Source: Congeria kusceri (lineage: Eukaryota > Mollusca > Bivalvia > Myida > Dreissenidae). Taken from it: a stretch of DNA of 64,000 bases. Below, in pieces: positions 24,501-35,389 of this stretch. Location of the stretch: assembly GCA_027627225.1 (NCBI GenBank), contig CM051028.1, positions 12,933,201 through 12,997,200 on the forward strand, read 5' to 3'. Below the pieces are notes generated by a model. The model was not told the DNA's origin. It searched no databases and was given only the letters and a program-made list of their open reading frames with translations. How positions within the stretch are numbered: position 1 is the stretch's first letter; every line of letters begins with the position of its first letter. Made by a program: the position numbers and the translations under genes.

Positions 24501-25777
24501 GAATTATAAAAATTTCCTTACAATCTTACTTGATAGGTGAAAAACCTGTGGACAAGTCAGCAGAAGATTTATCAGTCTCAGACCAGCAAACAAACGTATC
24601 CACCTCCAACATTCCATCAAGGTAAGAAGTTTATTTTTTGGCCATTTTGGTATATGTCAATATGTTTCCATAGACATAGAGCAATGAAGTCTGCATTCTA
24701 ACAGTTTTCCACTCTCTCAAAAATGGTTGTGGATATGGATTTATCAGATTTTACAAAAGTTTTTTAAGAGACTGAAATCCATTCCTGTGTGCACAACTGC
24801 TGTTACCATTTAAAATTTAAATATGTTAATTCCCAATATAATTTAAGGTTATTAATTTAAATATTAAGTTAATGTTGCCATAAATACTCGATGTTTTTGT
24901 AAATTTTATTGGTTCACCAGTTGTCACTAAGATTTTCTGGGCTATGTCCCCTACCTGTTTCCAAATATTGTTTTGATCTTGCAGTAAACAAATGATCAAA
25001 TATACTTGAACAGTCATTACACACCCCTTCCTTTGTTCTCTATTGGTCTATAAAATTTCGAATCACCACGAGAACAATAGATCCTCGTGCGCTGGTCTGG
25101 CCCAGATCTATTTTAAAAAGACCGACCTGCACACGTGAAATACCGGACCTGGGAACAAAGGATCTATTGTTCTTACACGCCAATTTGAAATACAATGTAT
25201 TATACATGTAGAATATGTTGCAAATACTGGACATCGTTGCTGAAAATGATATTAACAAAATGAACGTTGTTTTCGATTAAACACTTAATTATCGCTTTAT
25301 GATATCATTTTCCCTTTTTTCAGCAAGAAAAGATCGATTGAAAAACGGCTTGATTTTTTGGAAAGAGAAGTTAAAGAACTTAGACGAGCATTGAAAAAAT
25401 CTATGAGGACAGAAAATGAAGAACCAAGTGCCAGCAGCACCATGGTGTCCAGCACAGAAAAATGGATAAACGAAATCTTACAATTCGTGAATCACTTGTC
25501 TCCTGGAACAAATGAAAAAGAAGTAAATGAGTGCTTGAAAAAGATGTGTTTTGCTATATTTAGCAAAGAAGAAATGGTAAATTGCTCCAGAACAGGGAAG
25601 AAGACCATACGGTCTCCAGGCGCTGAGGCAAGACCAGCTCTCGACAAACAGAAAATGGAAATTCTTGAAAAGGCAGTCCTTACAAAGTGCCCATCTCTGC
25701 ATACGGACGTATTGAAGAAGAAGATAGACAACATAATAAAGATGACCAGAAGGGATGCTATGAAAGAAAAACTCTAA
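21571..25777 (+). CDS. BEN-domain protein, BEND5-like, six exons
   Basis: Exons 21,571-21,745; 22,545-22,628; 23,156-23,278; 23,700-23,822; 24,537-24,621; 25,324-25,777. All have GT..AG borders and matching phases. Exon 1 gives an N-terminal module (FLVQWEDRF ... YQEGDLIKATYQ) like that of BEND5-type proteins. Exons 3 and 4 are near-identical copies. The last exon has a coiled coil (KRLDFLEREVKELRRALKK) and then a BEN domain of about 80 residues (VNECLKKMCFAIFSKEEM, LDKQKMEILEKAV, LKKKIDNIIKMTRRD). BEN domains bind DNA and recruit repressors; a nuclear repressor role is inferred. Stop TAA 25,775-25,777, AATAAA at 25,919. Intact in this window. Confidence 0.75.
22376..22425. repeat. Short bivalve repeat fragment in BEN-gene intron 1
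   Basis: 'agggccatcatggccctctt' is a perfect small palindrome with a trailing 'gttgttgttc'. It is the 3' end signature of the family seen in full at 60,446-60,892 and 62,826-63,250. Confidence 0.4.
23156..23822 (+). repeat. Tandem exon duplication inside the BEN-domain gene
   Basis: Exons 23,156-23,278 and 23,700-23,822 are both 123 nt. They share acceptor context (gatttcagagcaaagtga) and donor (CCCAGTA|GTATGTTT), and encode 41 residues that differ at only about six positions (for example RDKSPVKRSL versus RDKLLVQRSL). Both are phase 1-1, so either, both or neither can be included without a frame change. The duplicated block is about 544 bp, with the intron sequence largely diverged. Confidence 0.8.
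25070..25176. repeat. Fold-back element in the last BEN-gene intron
   Basis: 'gagaacaatagatcct' at 25,070 and 'aggatctattgttctt' at about 25,159 are inverted copies separated by about 75 bp. A nested partial inverse lies between them (gcgctggtctgg / gaccgacctgc). A hairpin or the ends of a very small MITE; no ORF. Confidence 0.45.
25324..25777 (+). CDS. BEN-domain gene, last exon (coiled coil plus BEN domain)
   Basis: It opens after TTTTTTCAG at 25,323 and encodes about 150 residues. Residues 1-35 are a charged coiled coil, followed by a Ser-rich linker and then the BEN domain up to the stop. Conserved-looking positions are the aliphatic/aromatic pattern 'MCFAIFSKEEM', the 'LD' that opens helix 3 and the closing basic 'MTRRD'. 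It is the longest exon and the one that defines the family. Confidence 0.75.
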
Positions 25778-25918
25778 ATGTGAACGTCTCATTTAGTGAC
25801 TTAGTGTAACAATATTTTGACTGTTTCAAGTTTCCAGTTTAACAGTTTCTGTGAGAGGATTTATTTGTTATAAAAATGTTTAACAATTGTTAATTGTGAG
25901 TCAAGTTAATTGTGAGTA

Positions 25919-25924
25919 AATAAA
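25919..25924 (+). terminator. Polyadenylation signal of the BEN-domain gene
   Basis: AATAAA about 140 nt after the stop at 25,777, followed by GT-rich sequence (cctttgtgagtaaacctttgtg), a classical cleavage context. Confidence 0.55.
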
Positions 25925-26066
25925 CCTTTGTGAGTAAACCTTTGTGCCTAGCTTTGGCCTCAGAATTGATCACTCCACACACTTCATTCATACCGATTTC
26001 ATGAATTTAATTTTGGTCACAATTAATCCATCAGTTTTATGAGTAACATAAAATTATGCTAATATT

Positions 26067-26208
26067 TTGGCAAACCCGACACCTTGTTGTGTAACAAAGC
26101 TGTAGGTGCCGGGCATCAGAGTGTACAGATTTCTAATTTGGCAAACCCGACACCTTGTTGTGTAACAAAGCTGTAGGTGCCGGGCATCAGAGTGAACAGA
26201 TTTCTAAT
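26067..26208. repeat. Two-copy 71-bp tandem repeat with an internal hairpin
   Basis: Two units of 71 bp, nearly identical (one base differs: gtgtacag/gtgaacag). Each contains 'acccgacacct' and 'aggtgccggg' about 18 nt apart, with an inner 'ttgt..acaa' pair. Each unit can form a stem of about 10 bp. Confidence 0.75.
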
Positions 26209-26218
26209 TTGTTATGAT

Positions 26219-26880
26219 ATACTTAAGAAATTCTTAGAGTTTCTGTTTCAACATTTACTGTCAAGAACTGTTAAAGAATCGATTTTCATGAATTGTACTT
26301 GAATTGTTCTTAAAGTTTCTAAGAACTGTTCAAGTATATTTTAAGAAATGTTATGAATTTTTCAAGAATATGAGTTCTTGAACAGGTCAAGAAGTGTTCT
26401 AGAATTGCACTAGAACTGTTCTTAAAAGTGTTCAAGAACTGTTCAAGTACATTTTAAGAAATGTTATGAATTTTTCAAGAATATGAGTCCTTGAACAGGT
26501 CAAGAAGTGTTCTAGAATTGCACTAGAACTGTTCTTAAAAGTGTTCAAGAACTGTTCAAGTACATTTTAGGAAATGTTAAATTGGACAAATTTTTACTGC
26601 AGATGGAGAAGTTCCTGTTCTTGAATAGTTCATGAACTGTTCAAGAATAAGAGTTCTTAAACTGTTCAAGAAAGAGTTCTTGAACTGTTCAAGAACTGTT
26701 TTTAAGGACTAATTTAAAGAACACTTGTTCTTATTAGATTTGTCCAATTTAACATTTCTTAAAATGTACTTGAACAGTTTTTGAACTCTTTAAGAGCTGT
26801 TCAAGTACAATTCATGAACACTGTTCTTGAACTGTGCAAGAACTTTTCTTGAACTGCTCTTGAAATTTTCGCAGGGGATA
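26219..26880. repeat. AAGAAC/GTTCTT palindrome-rich repeat, long copy
   Basis: About 660 bp of the family seen at 6640-7036, here in the opposite orientation and ending 'aaattttcgcagggga'. It includes an internal direct duplication of about 112 bp ('gttcaagtacattttaagaaatgtta' region, at about 26,328-26,440 and 26,440-26,560). No coding potential. It lies between the BEN-domain gene and the surviving exons of the Myb/SANT-like gene. Confidence 0.65.
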
Positions 26881-27006
26881 TTATACATCTCTTCAAAGGG
26901 TGAAATCATAAAACTTTATTTTGAAAGAATTCCAGATTCTTTTGGTCATTCAGCACTATTATTTCATTAAAATATTAAATGAATTTGAATACCGGCTTTA
27001 TTTCAG

Positions 27007-29150
27007 TTCCAGTGTTGCCCAGGCTGTAAGAACTGTCAGACAAATTAAGGATATGTATGCCCAGCTGAAGTGTAGAGGTATTTTCTAGATGTCAAACATT
27101 ATGTATTTCCAAATAATTTTACGGTCACTTTATTTAGTATTAATAACAGTCAGAATGAGTTTCATAATATATTTTTGGAAGGAATTGCCAATTCATGCAT
27201 AAACCATACAAGTACAGCAGTATTCACGAATAAATTTTGAAATCAGTTGACCATCGTCCACTAAGCCAGCTAGAAGGACTCGAATGGACTATAGGTTGTA
27301 GGTTTACTTCACGTTTTTTGAAATAATTTTAAAAAGTCATGATTGTAAGACTGTCTTTAAGATAATTTGTCTTTTTTAAAGTTTGATTTTCTTATTGACC
27401 TAAGGACATTCAATTGATGGACCATCGGTTCAGTTATCTTTTAATTCTTCAAGGACCAAGCAAAAATTTGATGGAAGCGGTCCATGCTTCACTATTTAAT
27501 CGATAAGACTGTTTCAAATTGCCTGAATCAACATGAAATTGTCGGAAATTTTGAAATAAAATTTAAACAAAGTACCTAATCACTTAAAATGATAATGTTG
27601 TAATATGGAAAATAAGTTAGCTAATTATAATTTAGTTCGAGACAAATATCTGGACAATGTATTTTTTTACTGCATAACTTTTCAATTTCAAAAGAACTAA
27701 ATTTTGCTTCATTTGCCTTTCATGCAGAGGGATCAGGTCATTTTAACTTGCCTGAAAATGTTTGTTTTTTCTTGTCATTGTCTTCGGGCGTGTGGATTAT
27801 TTCAAAGATTGTTAAATATCATTTAAAAATATATAATGTATACCGTTGTGTCCTGTAGTTTTGTGGCAACATGTTTTACTTAAGAGCATAAATAACTAAC
27901 ATGCTTTAAACATACTTACTTTTCAGCCAAAAAGAAAGAATCTGACAAGAAGGAAACTGGTGGGGGCCGTCCAGTGGTGATGCATGCTATTGATGAACTG
28001 GTTATAGACGGGATAAGGAATAAGCCACAGCTTATTGGCATTCCTGGTGGCATTGAATCAGGTAGTTTAAATACAAGTTTACAATTATCTCCATACTGTT
28101 ACTTTTGATATCAACGTAAATTTGTACTGTAATTAATTGTATGCTGTGTAAGTACTTAAAGCATGGTATTACTTTTAGCAGTCCAACAATTATTTAATTA
28201 TCTGCTTCTCTAGCTACTTGGGTGTTCGAAACCATTTGATATTTAAATTTTTTAGTTTTTATGTCGCCGAAGGAAACTTCGTGGCCATACAGTAATCACA
28301 TCGTCCATCCATCTGTCCGTCTGTATTGACCGCCAACTCGGTCAATAAGCAAACACTGGCTGAAATGACTTTTCCATCCAATGTTCATGCTTATATTTGA
28401 GTTGCTTTCCTTTAGGTGTTGTTGCAACCACTGATGAATTTGATGCCCCTGCTGAAATTGATGTCCCGCTTGATGAATCTGCGTCCGTAGTTTCTGCGAG
28501 ACCCCACAGTACTGCTACAACTACTGCTACAACTAGTCGTATTAGCTCAGTTAGTACTGGTATGTTATAAGCAGTATTTTATGTAGTTAAATTTGTATTA
28601 ATCGCTTGTGTATACTTGTGAAAAAATAGTATTACATTAACAAATTGGTAAATAAAAAGTGAAGTATTCAAACAGTGTTACACAGAATTATATGGAAGTT
28701 TTAAATATTACTTTAATTATTTAAAACAATGTTGCTGCATTTATGATTGCATTATAGTCTGTCATATTTTTTTTAAACAAGATGTATTAATTTCCTAAAA
28801 TTATTTTAAATATATGGTCGATATGAAGTACTGGATATGTCGATGAAGACAGGTTCACATTTCACTGTCTGCTGTTTGTTGTATTTGCAGTATCAGTGAA
28901 GAAGAGAATGCGTTCACACGTACAAGTAGCCGAGGAGGACTTATTCGAACTTGAAAAAAGGCGCGCACAAGCCGAAATTGATCTAATACTTCAGAGACAG
29001 ATGCAGGAGAAGCAGCTGCATGAAATTCGGGTTCAAATGCTGAAAGAAGCTGCTGAACAGGACCGGAGAATTTTCAATCTGAAGAAAGAGCTGTTGAGCA
29101 CTAATATCAAAACTGCTCTTGATCAGGGCCTTGTTTTGTATGAAACATGA
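27007..29150 (+). CDS. Myb/SANT-like protein, last four exons (5' end not found)
   Basis: Exons 27,007-27,077; 27,927-28,061; 28,416-28,559; 28,891-29,150, all joined in phase 1. The first visible exon continues a Myb/SANT-like domain (RTVRQIKDMYAQLK) and runs into 'KKKESDKKETGGG', the basic segment that ends this domain in Harbinger-partner and NAIF1-like proteins. Exon 2 has an acidic/hydrophobic segment, exon 3 is Ser/Thr-rich. The last exon gives a basic stretch (VKKRMRSH) and a long coiled coil. Stop TGA 29,148-29,150. The exon with helices 1-2 of the Myb domain was not found between the BEN gene and 27,007, so the gene is either truncated or its 5' part lies further away. A transposon sits 9 bp after the stop. 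Confidence 0.6.
28257..28380. repeat. Repeat fragment in a Myb/SANT-gene intron
   Basis: 'tttttatgtcgccgaaggaa' followed by 'cgtccatccatctgtccgtc', a family start I recognise from bivalve genomic sequence. It is non-coding and ends close to the acceptor at 28,415. Confidence 0.35.
28891..29150 (+). CDS. Myb/SANT-like gene, last exon (coiled-coil tail)
   Basis: It opens after TTTGCAG and has 86 codons to TGA. The content is a basic patch followed by a heptad-rich helix (LFELEKRRAQAEIDLILQR, EKQLHEIRVQMLKEAAEQ), as in the C-termini of SANT/Myb-like transposon-derived proteins. Function (dimerisation) is inferred. Confidence 0.6.
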
Positions 29151-29957
29151 GGAACATAATATCGTCGGCCTAATATCAAAACCTCGTATAGAGCCAATTT
29201 TCGGAAAATCACTTTTTAACACCGCGGGAATTTAAAAATACTAGCGCTTTTTCTGTCAAATTCTCGTACATCTAAGCCAATGGGAAAATGACAAAACAGT
29301 CATGTGTAAATTTGTCGTATATGGATTGGTTGAAATTTCCTAATATCAAAAAATCGTATATCACCAATGTGCTATGATTGTCTTGGATGAAAGGTTGTTA
29401 ATTGAGTGTTTTTCAATAATTACGTGGATTTTGGAAAAGAATGAGAGGTAAGAATATTCTTTTGTCTTTTTACATGTAAAGCATATTTGAAATATTGCTT
29501 TTTGTAGATTACAATATGATTGTATTGTTTGTTGATTTATAATCGAAATGAAAATACAATAGCGTAGCATTTTGTCAATGCATTTTAAAACTATAATGAA
29601 ACATATATCTTAAGTATTATAGTGGTAGAAATGTTTGTAGAGATGCTTTGTATTAAAACAATCAATTCTGAAGAATATTAAGTAATCAAATCAGTTACTG
29701 ATGTGGTAAATTTACATTTTGTACGAGGTTTTGACATTAGGAATGTGTGGTTTAATAGCAAGATGCATGGAAAGTATACGATATTTTGATTGAGGCACGC
29801 AATAGACAGACGTTGAATCCAAAATTTGTGTGAACAATTTTCATGTTAAATTAAGCTGTAATAATGAAACACTTGCTTGTGTATTTTCAGGATTTAAAGA
29901 CGTTGAAATTTGGAATCGTCGTTGTCAGAAACCTCGACAGAGAAAAATATTGCGAAG

Positions 29958-30200
29958 ATGAGTAGTAAATGGTTGCGATCAACGGAAGACATATATGAAA
30001 ATCAAAAGCTTTTGACTTGCTTGAGAATGAGAGAAATAGGCAATTACTCAGTGAAAGGAAAACAGTACAACTTTCTTAGTGACTGTTACTATTCCCTTTA
30101 CAGAGAAACAACTCCAAGATATATTGTGATTGAGAATATCAATGGAAAATATAGATGTTTGGAAATGAAATTTCATCCCAACTGCAAGAACGGTTGCTAA
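29958..30200 (+). CDS. Short ORF overlapping the start of the transposon's main ORF
   Basis: ATG at 29,958 (MSSKWLRSTEDIYENQKLL), 81 residues to the stop at 30,200. A good acceptor (TATTTTCAG) lies at 29,882-29,890. It overlaps the main ORF's first 46 nt in another frame, and a donor-like AG|GTATGG is at 30,205. It could be a 5' exon that splices into the main ORF, or an unrelated leader. No domain is recognised; it is Tyr-rich (CYYSLYRE). Confidence 0.35.
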   Translation: MSSKWLRSTEDIYENQKLLTCLRMREIGNYSVKGKQYNFLSDCYYSLYRETTPRYIVIENINGKYRCLEMKFHPNCKNGC

Positions 30201-32761
30201 GTACAGGTATGGGCAGTAGAGGAAAAGAAATAGTGCAATTGGCACTTGATAAACTGAAATCCCAGCGAAGTACTAACTGTGAATTATTAAAGGATAGAGA
30301 TTGCAAACAGAGAGAAAGTACATTTCTAGCTTGTGATGAGACATTGTCAACAGATAGTGAATATGGGCCCGAGGACACAGTGATAAGTGATGATAATAAC
30401 AATGAACAAGACTTCCAGATATTTGAAAACAATATCCAAGACAAGGCAAATAGTAGTGAAAGGGCTGTAGTTAAGAAAATCAGATATGAGAATATACATA
30501 GGACTTTTAATTTTGCTGATGCGTTACGTGGAGCTTGTAGTGATGAAGATGATGATCTTGATTTAGGTCAATATTTAGCAAAGCCTGAATATGTGCAAAC
30601 GAAGTTTGTAATCGAGTCATCAGACGAATTGGAAACCTTTCCCACTCAAATAAACACAGCTTGTAATACTGATCGATGTGATAATGGATATCACGATGGT
30701 GACAATATGTGTGTTATTGAGACTAGCAATGTTGGTGAAAGACAAGAGCACGTTGAGCGCATTGAAGATAAACCAGTTGACCATGTGGACAATGGTGAAC
30801 ATGAAAATTTTGATGTTACTGACGGAACGTCTGATGAAGAAGATTTAGACCTAGATGACTCCTTGGTAGATCCCGATTATGACCCATCAAAAGACAATGA
30901 CACTGAATCATCTGATAACGAAGCATTGATTGAAGACGAAGAACAAGAAATGCGCATAGATCTTGAAGAGGTTGTCAATGATGAACCCTTGATGAAAAGA
31001 AGAAAATTTAAATCACCAAAGGAATGGCAGAGAACAAAGCAAAGGGTTGCTAGAATGGAAGGAAATGAATATAAAGGGTTAAAGAAGGACCAAGAAGGGA
31101 AATGGAAGTTTAGTGAAGTGAAAAAAGAGAGAGAAATGAAACCTCGTGGTTGTTCAAGACAATGTGAAAGTTCTAAAGTAAAAAGTTTTCCGAAAATATC
31201 TGAGTCGGATAGAAAAGCAATATTTCGGCAGTTCTGGAAAGAGTTTAATTGGGACGAGAAGAAAGTGGCTGTTACAAACTTGATTGCAGAATCAGAAGTG
31301 AAGACAAAGAAGACAAAGGGAGCAGAGGCTTTAAGTGGTCGAAAGGGCAATACTTACACATATTTCCTGAGAGTCGGTGAAGAAAGATATTGTGTATGTA
31401 AACCTATGTTTCTGAACACGTTAGGGATCGGGGAGAAGACAGCATATGGTTGGAAACAGAAAGAAAACAAAACGGTTACAACTTCAAATGACAATAGTGA
31501 TGAAATAGTGGGCACTCTAGTACCTACGCCTACTACCAGTAGTTCAAAGGAGAGGAAAGATAAACCTCTGTCGGATGCACGGATCAGCGCACGTGACTTT
31601 CTTGAACAATTACCTAAAATGGAATCTCATTACTGCAGGTCAACAAGTTCTAAACACTATCTTGAACCACTGTTCACAACTAAGACTGATGTTTACAAAG
31701 TTTACAAAGATCACTGCAAAGAGCGTAACGTAAAGATTGCTTCGAACTGCCTGTTTGACAATGTATTTCAGGAATTGAACTTGTCACTATATAAGCCGAG
31801 AAAAGATCAATGTGACAAATGTTGCGAGTTTGAAGTTGGAAACATTTCTCAGAATGACTACAATGAACACGTGAGGTTGAAAGATGAGGCGAGAAAGTCC
31901 AAGTCAGACGATAAAGAGAGATGTATTAAAGACCCAACATTTAAGGTCCTAACAATGGACTTACAGGCTGTGCTTATCTGTCCACGTCTGCAAGCAAGTG
32001 CTCTTTATTATAAAACTAAACTTGCTTGTCACAACTTTACAGTGATGGACCTTGCCTTAAAAGATACAACATGTTATGTATGGAACGAGACTGAAGGAGA
32101 TCTGTCGGCAAGTACCTTTGCGACATGCATAAATTACTATATTGAGCACCTCATAACACAAAGCAATGACGTGAAAGAAGTTGTTATATACAGCGATGGC
32201 TGCAATTATCAAAATCGCAATGTTGTATTGTCAAACGCATTACTGAAGACTGCCTTTGACAAGAAGGTTACTATTATGCAAAAATACCTTGAAAAGGGTC
32301 ACACTCAAATGGAAGTAGACTCAATACACAGTCTTGTAGAACGGAAACTGAAAAGGAGGCCCATCTATGTACCTCAAAACTACGTAGAAGTAATAGCCTC
32401 CTGTAGGCCGAGTCAACCGCTGAATGTGAGATATGTGCTTCACACATTCTTCAAGGATATGAAACAATTGAACTTGTACAATTCAATCAGACCCGGAAAT
32501 AGAGTTGGTGACCCTACAGTCACAAACCTTCGGGTCTTGCGCTACAGTCCGGATGGGACAATTCAGTACAAACTTGCGTTCAATGACCAGTACCAGGATT
32601 TTCCGCGTAAAGCAAAGGTGCAAAACGAAGTTGGAATAGTCTCTCAGCTACATCGGAACAGGATCCCCATCAAGGCATCCAAGTTTAAGCACCTGCAGGA
32701 ACTCAAGAGTGTTGTTCCTTCAGATTACCATTCCTTTTATGACAGTTTGCCACATGAATAA
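30155..32761 (+). CDS. Transposase-like protein with a candidate RNase H-fold D-D-E/D core
   Basis: 868 codons from ATG 30,155. Residues about 50-285 are highly acidic with DEEDLDLDDS-type repeats. Residues about 330-470 form a basic and Cys-containing region. Residues about 500-570 have a 'KDQCDKCCEFE' cysteine cluster. The C-terminal core has 'VLTMDLQAVL' (D602), 'VIYSDGCNYQNRN' (D681) and 'GHTQMEVDSIHSLVER' (E720/D722). I recognise this core from large, poorly named proteins repeated in many invertebrate genomes; a DDE/RNase H-like transposase is my inference from the spacing of acidic residues and from the flanking TIRs. The ORF is intact, so the element may have been active recently. Start choice is uncertain because of the overlapping upstream ORF. 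Confidence 0.65.
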   Translation: MFGNEISSQLQERLLSTGMGSRGKEIVQLALDKLKSQRSTNCELLKDRDCKQRESTFLACDETLSTDSEYGPEDTVISDDNNNEQDFQIFENNIQDKANSSERAVVKKIRYENIHRTFNFADALRGACSDEDDDLDLGQYLAKPEYVQTKFVIESSDELETFPTQINTACNTDRCDNGYHDGDNMCVIETSNVGERQEHVERIEDKPVDHVDNGEHENFDVTDGTSDEEDLDLDDSLVDPDYDPSKDNDTESSDNEALIEDEEQEMRIDLEEVVNDEPLMKRRKFKSPKEWQRTKQRVARMEGNEYKGLKKDQEGKWKFSEVKKEREMKPRGCSRQCESSKVKSFPKISESDRKAIFRQFWKEFNWDEKKVAVTNLIAESEVKTKKTKGAEALSGRKGNTYTYFLRVGEERYCVCKPMFLNTLGIGEKTAYGWKQKENKTVTTSNDNSDEIVGTLVPTPTTSSSKERKDKPLSDARISARDFLEQLPKMESHYCRSTSSKHYLEPLFTTKTDVYKVYKDHCKERNVKIASNCLFDNVFQELNLSLYKPRKDQCDKCCEFEVGNISQNDYNEHVRLKDEARKSKSDDKERCIKDPTFKVLTMDLQAVLICPRLQASALYYKTKLACHNFTVMDLALKDTTCYVWNETEGDLSASTFATCINYYIEHLITQSNDVKEVVIYSDGCNYQNRNVVLSNALLKTAFDKKVTIMQKYLEKGHTQMEVDSIHSLVERKLKRRPIYVPQNYVEVIASCRPSQPLNVRYVLHTFFKDMKQLNLYNSIRPGNRVGDPTVTNLRVLRYSPDGTIQYKLAFNDQYQDFPRKAKVQNEVGIVSQLHRNRIPIKASKFKHLQELKSVVPSDYHSFYDSLPHE

Positions 32762-33764
32762 TATTTCTTTGGCAATTGATAGACGCAACAGAGACCTCTT
32801 ACTGTCGGACATGATACAATCTTTATTTTTCGAGTAAAACGTGTGTGAGCATGAATGTAAATAGTTATTTACTGGTTATTTTAGCGGCAACATTAAACAT
32901 TTTGTTGATGATATTGTTAGGATAGATTGCCAAGAGAATCGAAATTGATTACTTTTCACAATATAATGTTGTGACGAAAAAGATTCTATAGAATTTGCGT
33001 TTTAAGTGTTTACGACTAATGTCGTATTAATTTGAAATTTATGGGTTATTAGTTTCTTGTTCTACAAATTACAAATCATCTTTTGTGTCACGTCAAGTGT
33101 TTGATCAGAAATGTTATGTTAGTTTTAATCGATTTTGACAACATTTGTGTTAGTATCTAACTTGTTACTGTTTAAAACGTTCGTCATGATTAAGTTGTTA
33201 ATTTAATGTTGAAATGTTTTACTGTTCAAAATCAAAGCTGTTAGATTGTTTTCAAATAAAAAAAAAAAAAAAATTGAAAATGTTTATTGTTTGCAATACT
33301 ATTACAATACTAGTTACTTTGAGCTCAGAATGCTGATAAAAAATCATACATTTGAGATATTGATTATATATACTTATGGTTAAGTCCGTTTAATGGCTTA
33401 TGGTTATTTCATTTGCGTAGCGAAATGCTTATACAAACTTGACGTTCTGCCTTCTCACAACAAGTATTTGTGCATGTGACAGTCTTATTAGTACTGTTTA
33501 TTAGGATGCAAAATGTCGTATATGATTTTTAAAAAATGAAAAAAATGATCAAAATCTCGTATAATCCTAAACATGATAATTGTAAATAAACAGCATGACA
33601 AAACATGGTAAATCGCATTTGACATGTTAAATAATACAATTGTATCTAATTAGTTTAAGTTTAGTGAGATTTTAACAAGAAATAATTTTTTGAAACAAAA
33701 AAATGTTTCTCCTGTAAAATTTAAAAAAGTGCCGATACGAGGTTTTGATATTAGGCCGACGATA

Positions 33765-35389
33765 TATTACTTTATTGTATGTGTACTAAGGTGACTTATT
33801 TATAGATTTTTGTGTTTTTCAGAAATGTCTCAAATAGTTGAAGTGTTATAAATTTAAATACAGACTCATATATTTAATGTTTAAACTGTTGATGCTATAT
33901 TAGTTATACATGCACCTTAAAAATATCTAATGAAAAGCTTTTTTTTTCCCATTTCAATAGTTGTTTGTTCATTAGCGAGACATGTTTACACATTTTATTA
34001 GCGTGAAGAGAATATTTCAGTAATAAAGTGCATTTTTCTTTGTGGAAATTGTGACAAAAAAATGAACATTGTAAATTTGTCAGTCTGTGAAGTCCTTTTT
34101 AATGGGTTATTAATTAAATTTCATTTTGTTAACAATGTCATTAAATGTCCATGTGTTAACTGTGTTAATTAACATTAATTTTAATGTTAAATTATGAAAT
34201 TAGTTGCATTACAAACACTGTTAAATTTATGAAATTTAAATTGTGAACTAATACATTAAATGTATTTGTATCAAAGCAGTTTTGGTGTTCTTGTTCTACA
34301 GATTATATAAATTTGTAATGTATATTTTTTAAATGTGGCAGTTGTGAAACAATAAAAAAAAAACAACAGTGCAGATGTGAATACATGTTGTATGTCTAAT
34401 ACATTTGTCGCTGAGTGTGTACATTTTTTTACAAAACAAGTATTTACTTGTACATTAAATGGAAACATATGTTAAATATATGTAGAAATTCATTGAGATT
34501 ATTGATTTGATGGCTCTATACAAATCAATTCACAGTAGTTGATACATATGTAACATAAATTGAATTGGCTTCATGCAGTAGACCCTGATTTACTTCACTT
34601 GAAATAGATGTATGGTTTAAGTTCTATTAAATTAAAGTAAGTGAATTGAAATCTTATTTAACAGTAATTTGCATAAATTGCTATTTGAAATGTTAACATG
34701 TACTCATTTTTAGGTATATTGCTTGTTCAGTATTTTTTTTTTGCTCCCTTGCTGTTTGCATACAGACCATCTAATGGTTTCCATCAAGGAAACTAACATT
34801 GGAGGCATTTAATCATGAACATTTTATCTTACTTTGTTATGTTTTTATGCAATTTCCTTCGTTATTGAATCTCATCAACCACTTGCCAATCGTTAGTAAA
34901 AACTTTAAATTTAATCAGTTAGTGAACGATATGTATATGAAACAACACATGTTTCTATCGTTTTTCCCATTAAAGAGACAGTGTATTGGATTTATAAAAT
35001 TAATGTAGTTATACATTTTAATGTTCCGTACATGATTAAAATGCAGGCAAATGCTATATCAGTCATGTTGCAACTTTTGAGTTTAACATTTTTATTGACG
35101 CATGTGAACCGAGTATGACAAGTTCATATATCAAGACAGAAGACCTCGCAAAAACACCAAACTCTACATACCTAAAATGGGCTACGTGTACAATAAGGGA
35201 AAATGAATGCTGCACACATCAATATGATTGCATTATCGGTTAATCGGGCAATCTTTGGACCGTATTGAGCTAAGGCCGTCTCGACTGAGAAAATATTAAC
35301 TCCCTTGATTTGTGTACACCAGCAACCAATCAAATGCAAACCTCGTTTTTATTAAGCGTAGCAAATACTTGAAATTATTGAAAACGAAC
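33765..35389. other. AT-rich intergenic stretch, no gene seen
   Basis: No ORF with recognisable content and no paired repeats were seen. Composition is poly-T/TTAATT-rich. The right part adjoins a Harbinger fragment. Confidence 0.4.

Larger units (their letters stand above)
29160..33764 (+). mobile_element. Autonomous-looking 4.6-kb TIR DNA transposon
   Basis: The left end 'tatcgtcggcctaatatcaa' at 29,160 is matched inversely by 'ttgatattaggccgacgata' ending at 33,764. The identity continues inward ('aacctcgtat'), giving TIRs of about 30 bp. Variant copies of the inner motif recur in both orientations near each end (29,339, about 29,717, 33,511-33,575), as expected of subterminal transposase sites. 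It contains one large transposase-like ORF (30,155-32,761). The target duplication is ambiguous because both flanks are TA-rich (cataa / tattac). It is inserted 9 bp past the stop of the Myb/SANT-like gene. Confidence 0.75.

Noticed and set aside
30877..31350. 157-codon minus-strand ORF
   Set aside because: Antisense of the acidic/basic region of the 868-codon ORF; biased composition explains it.
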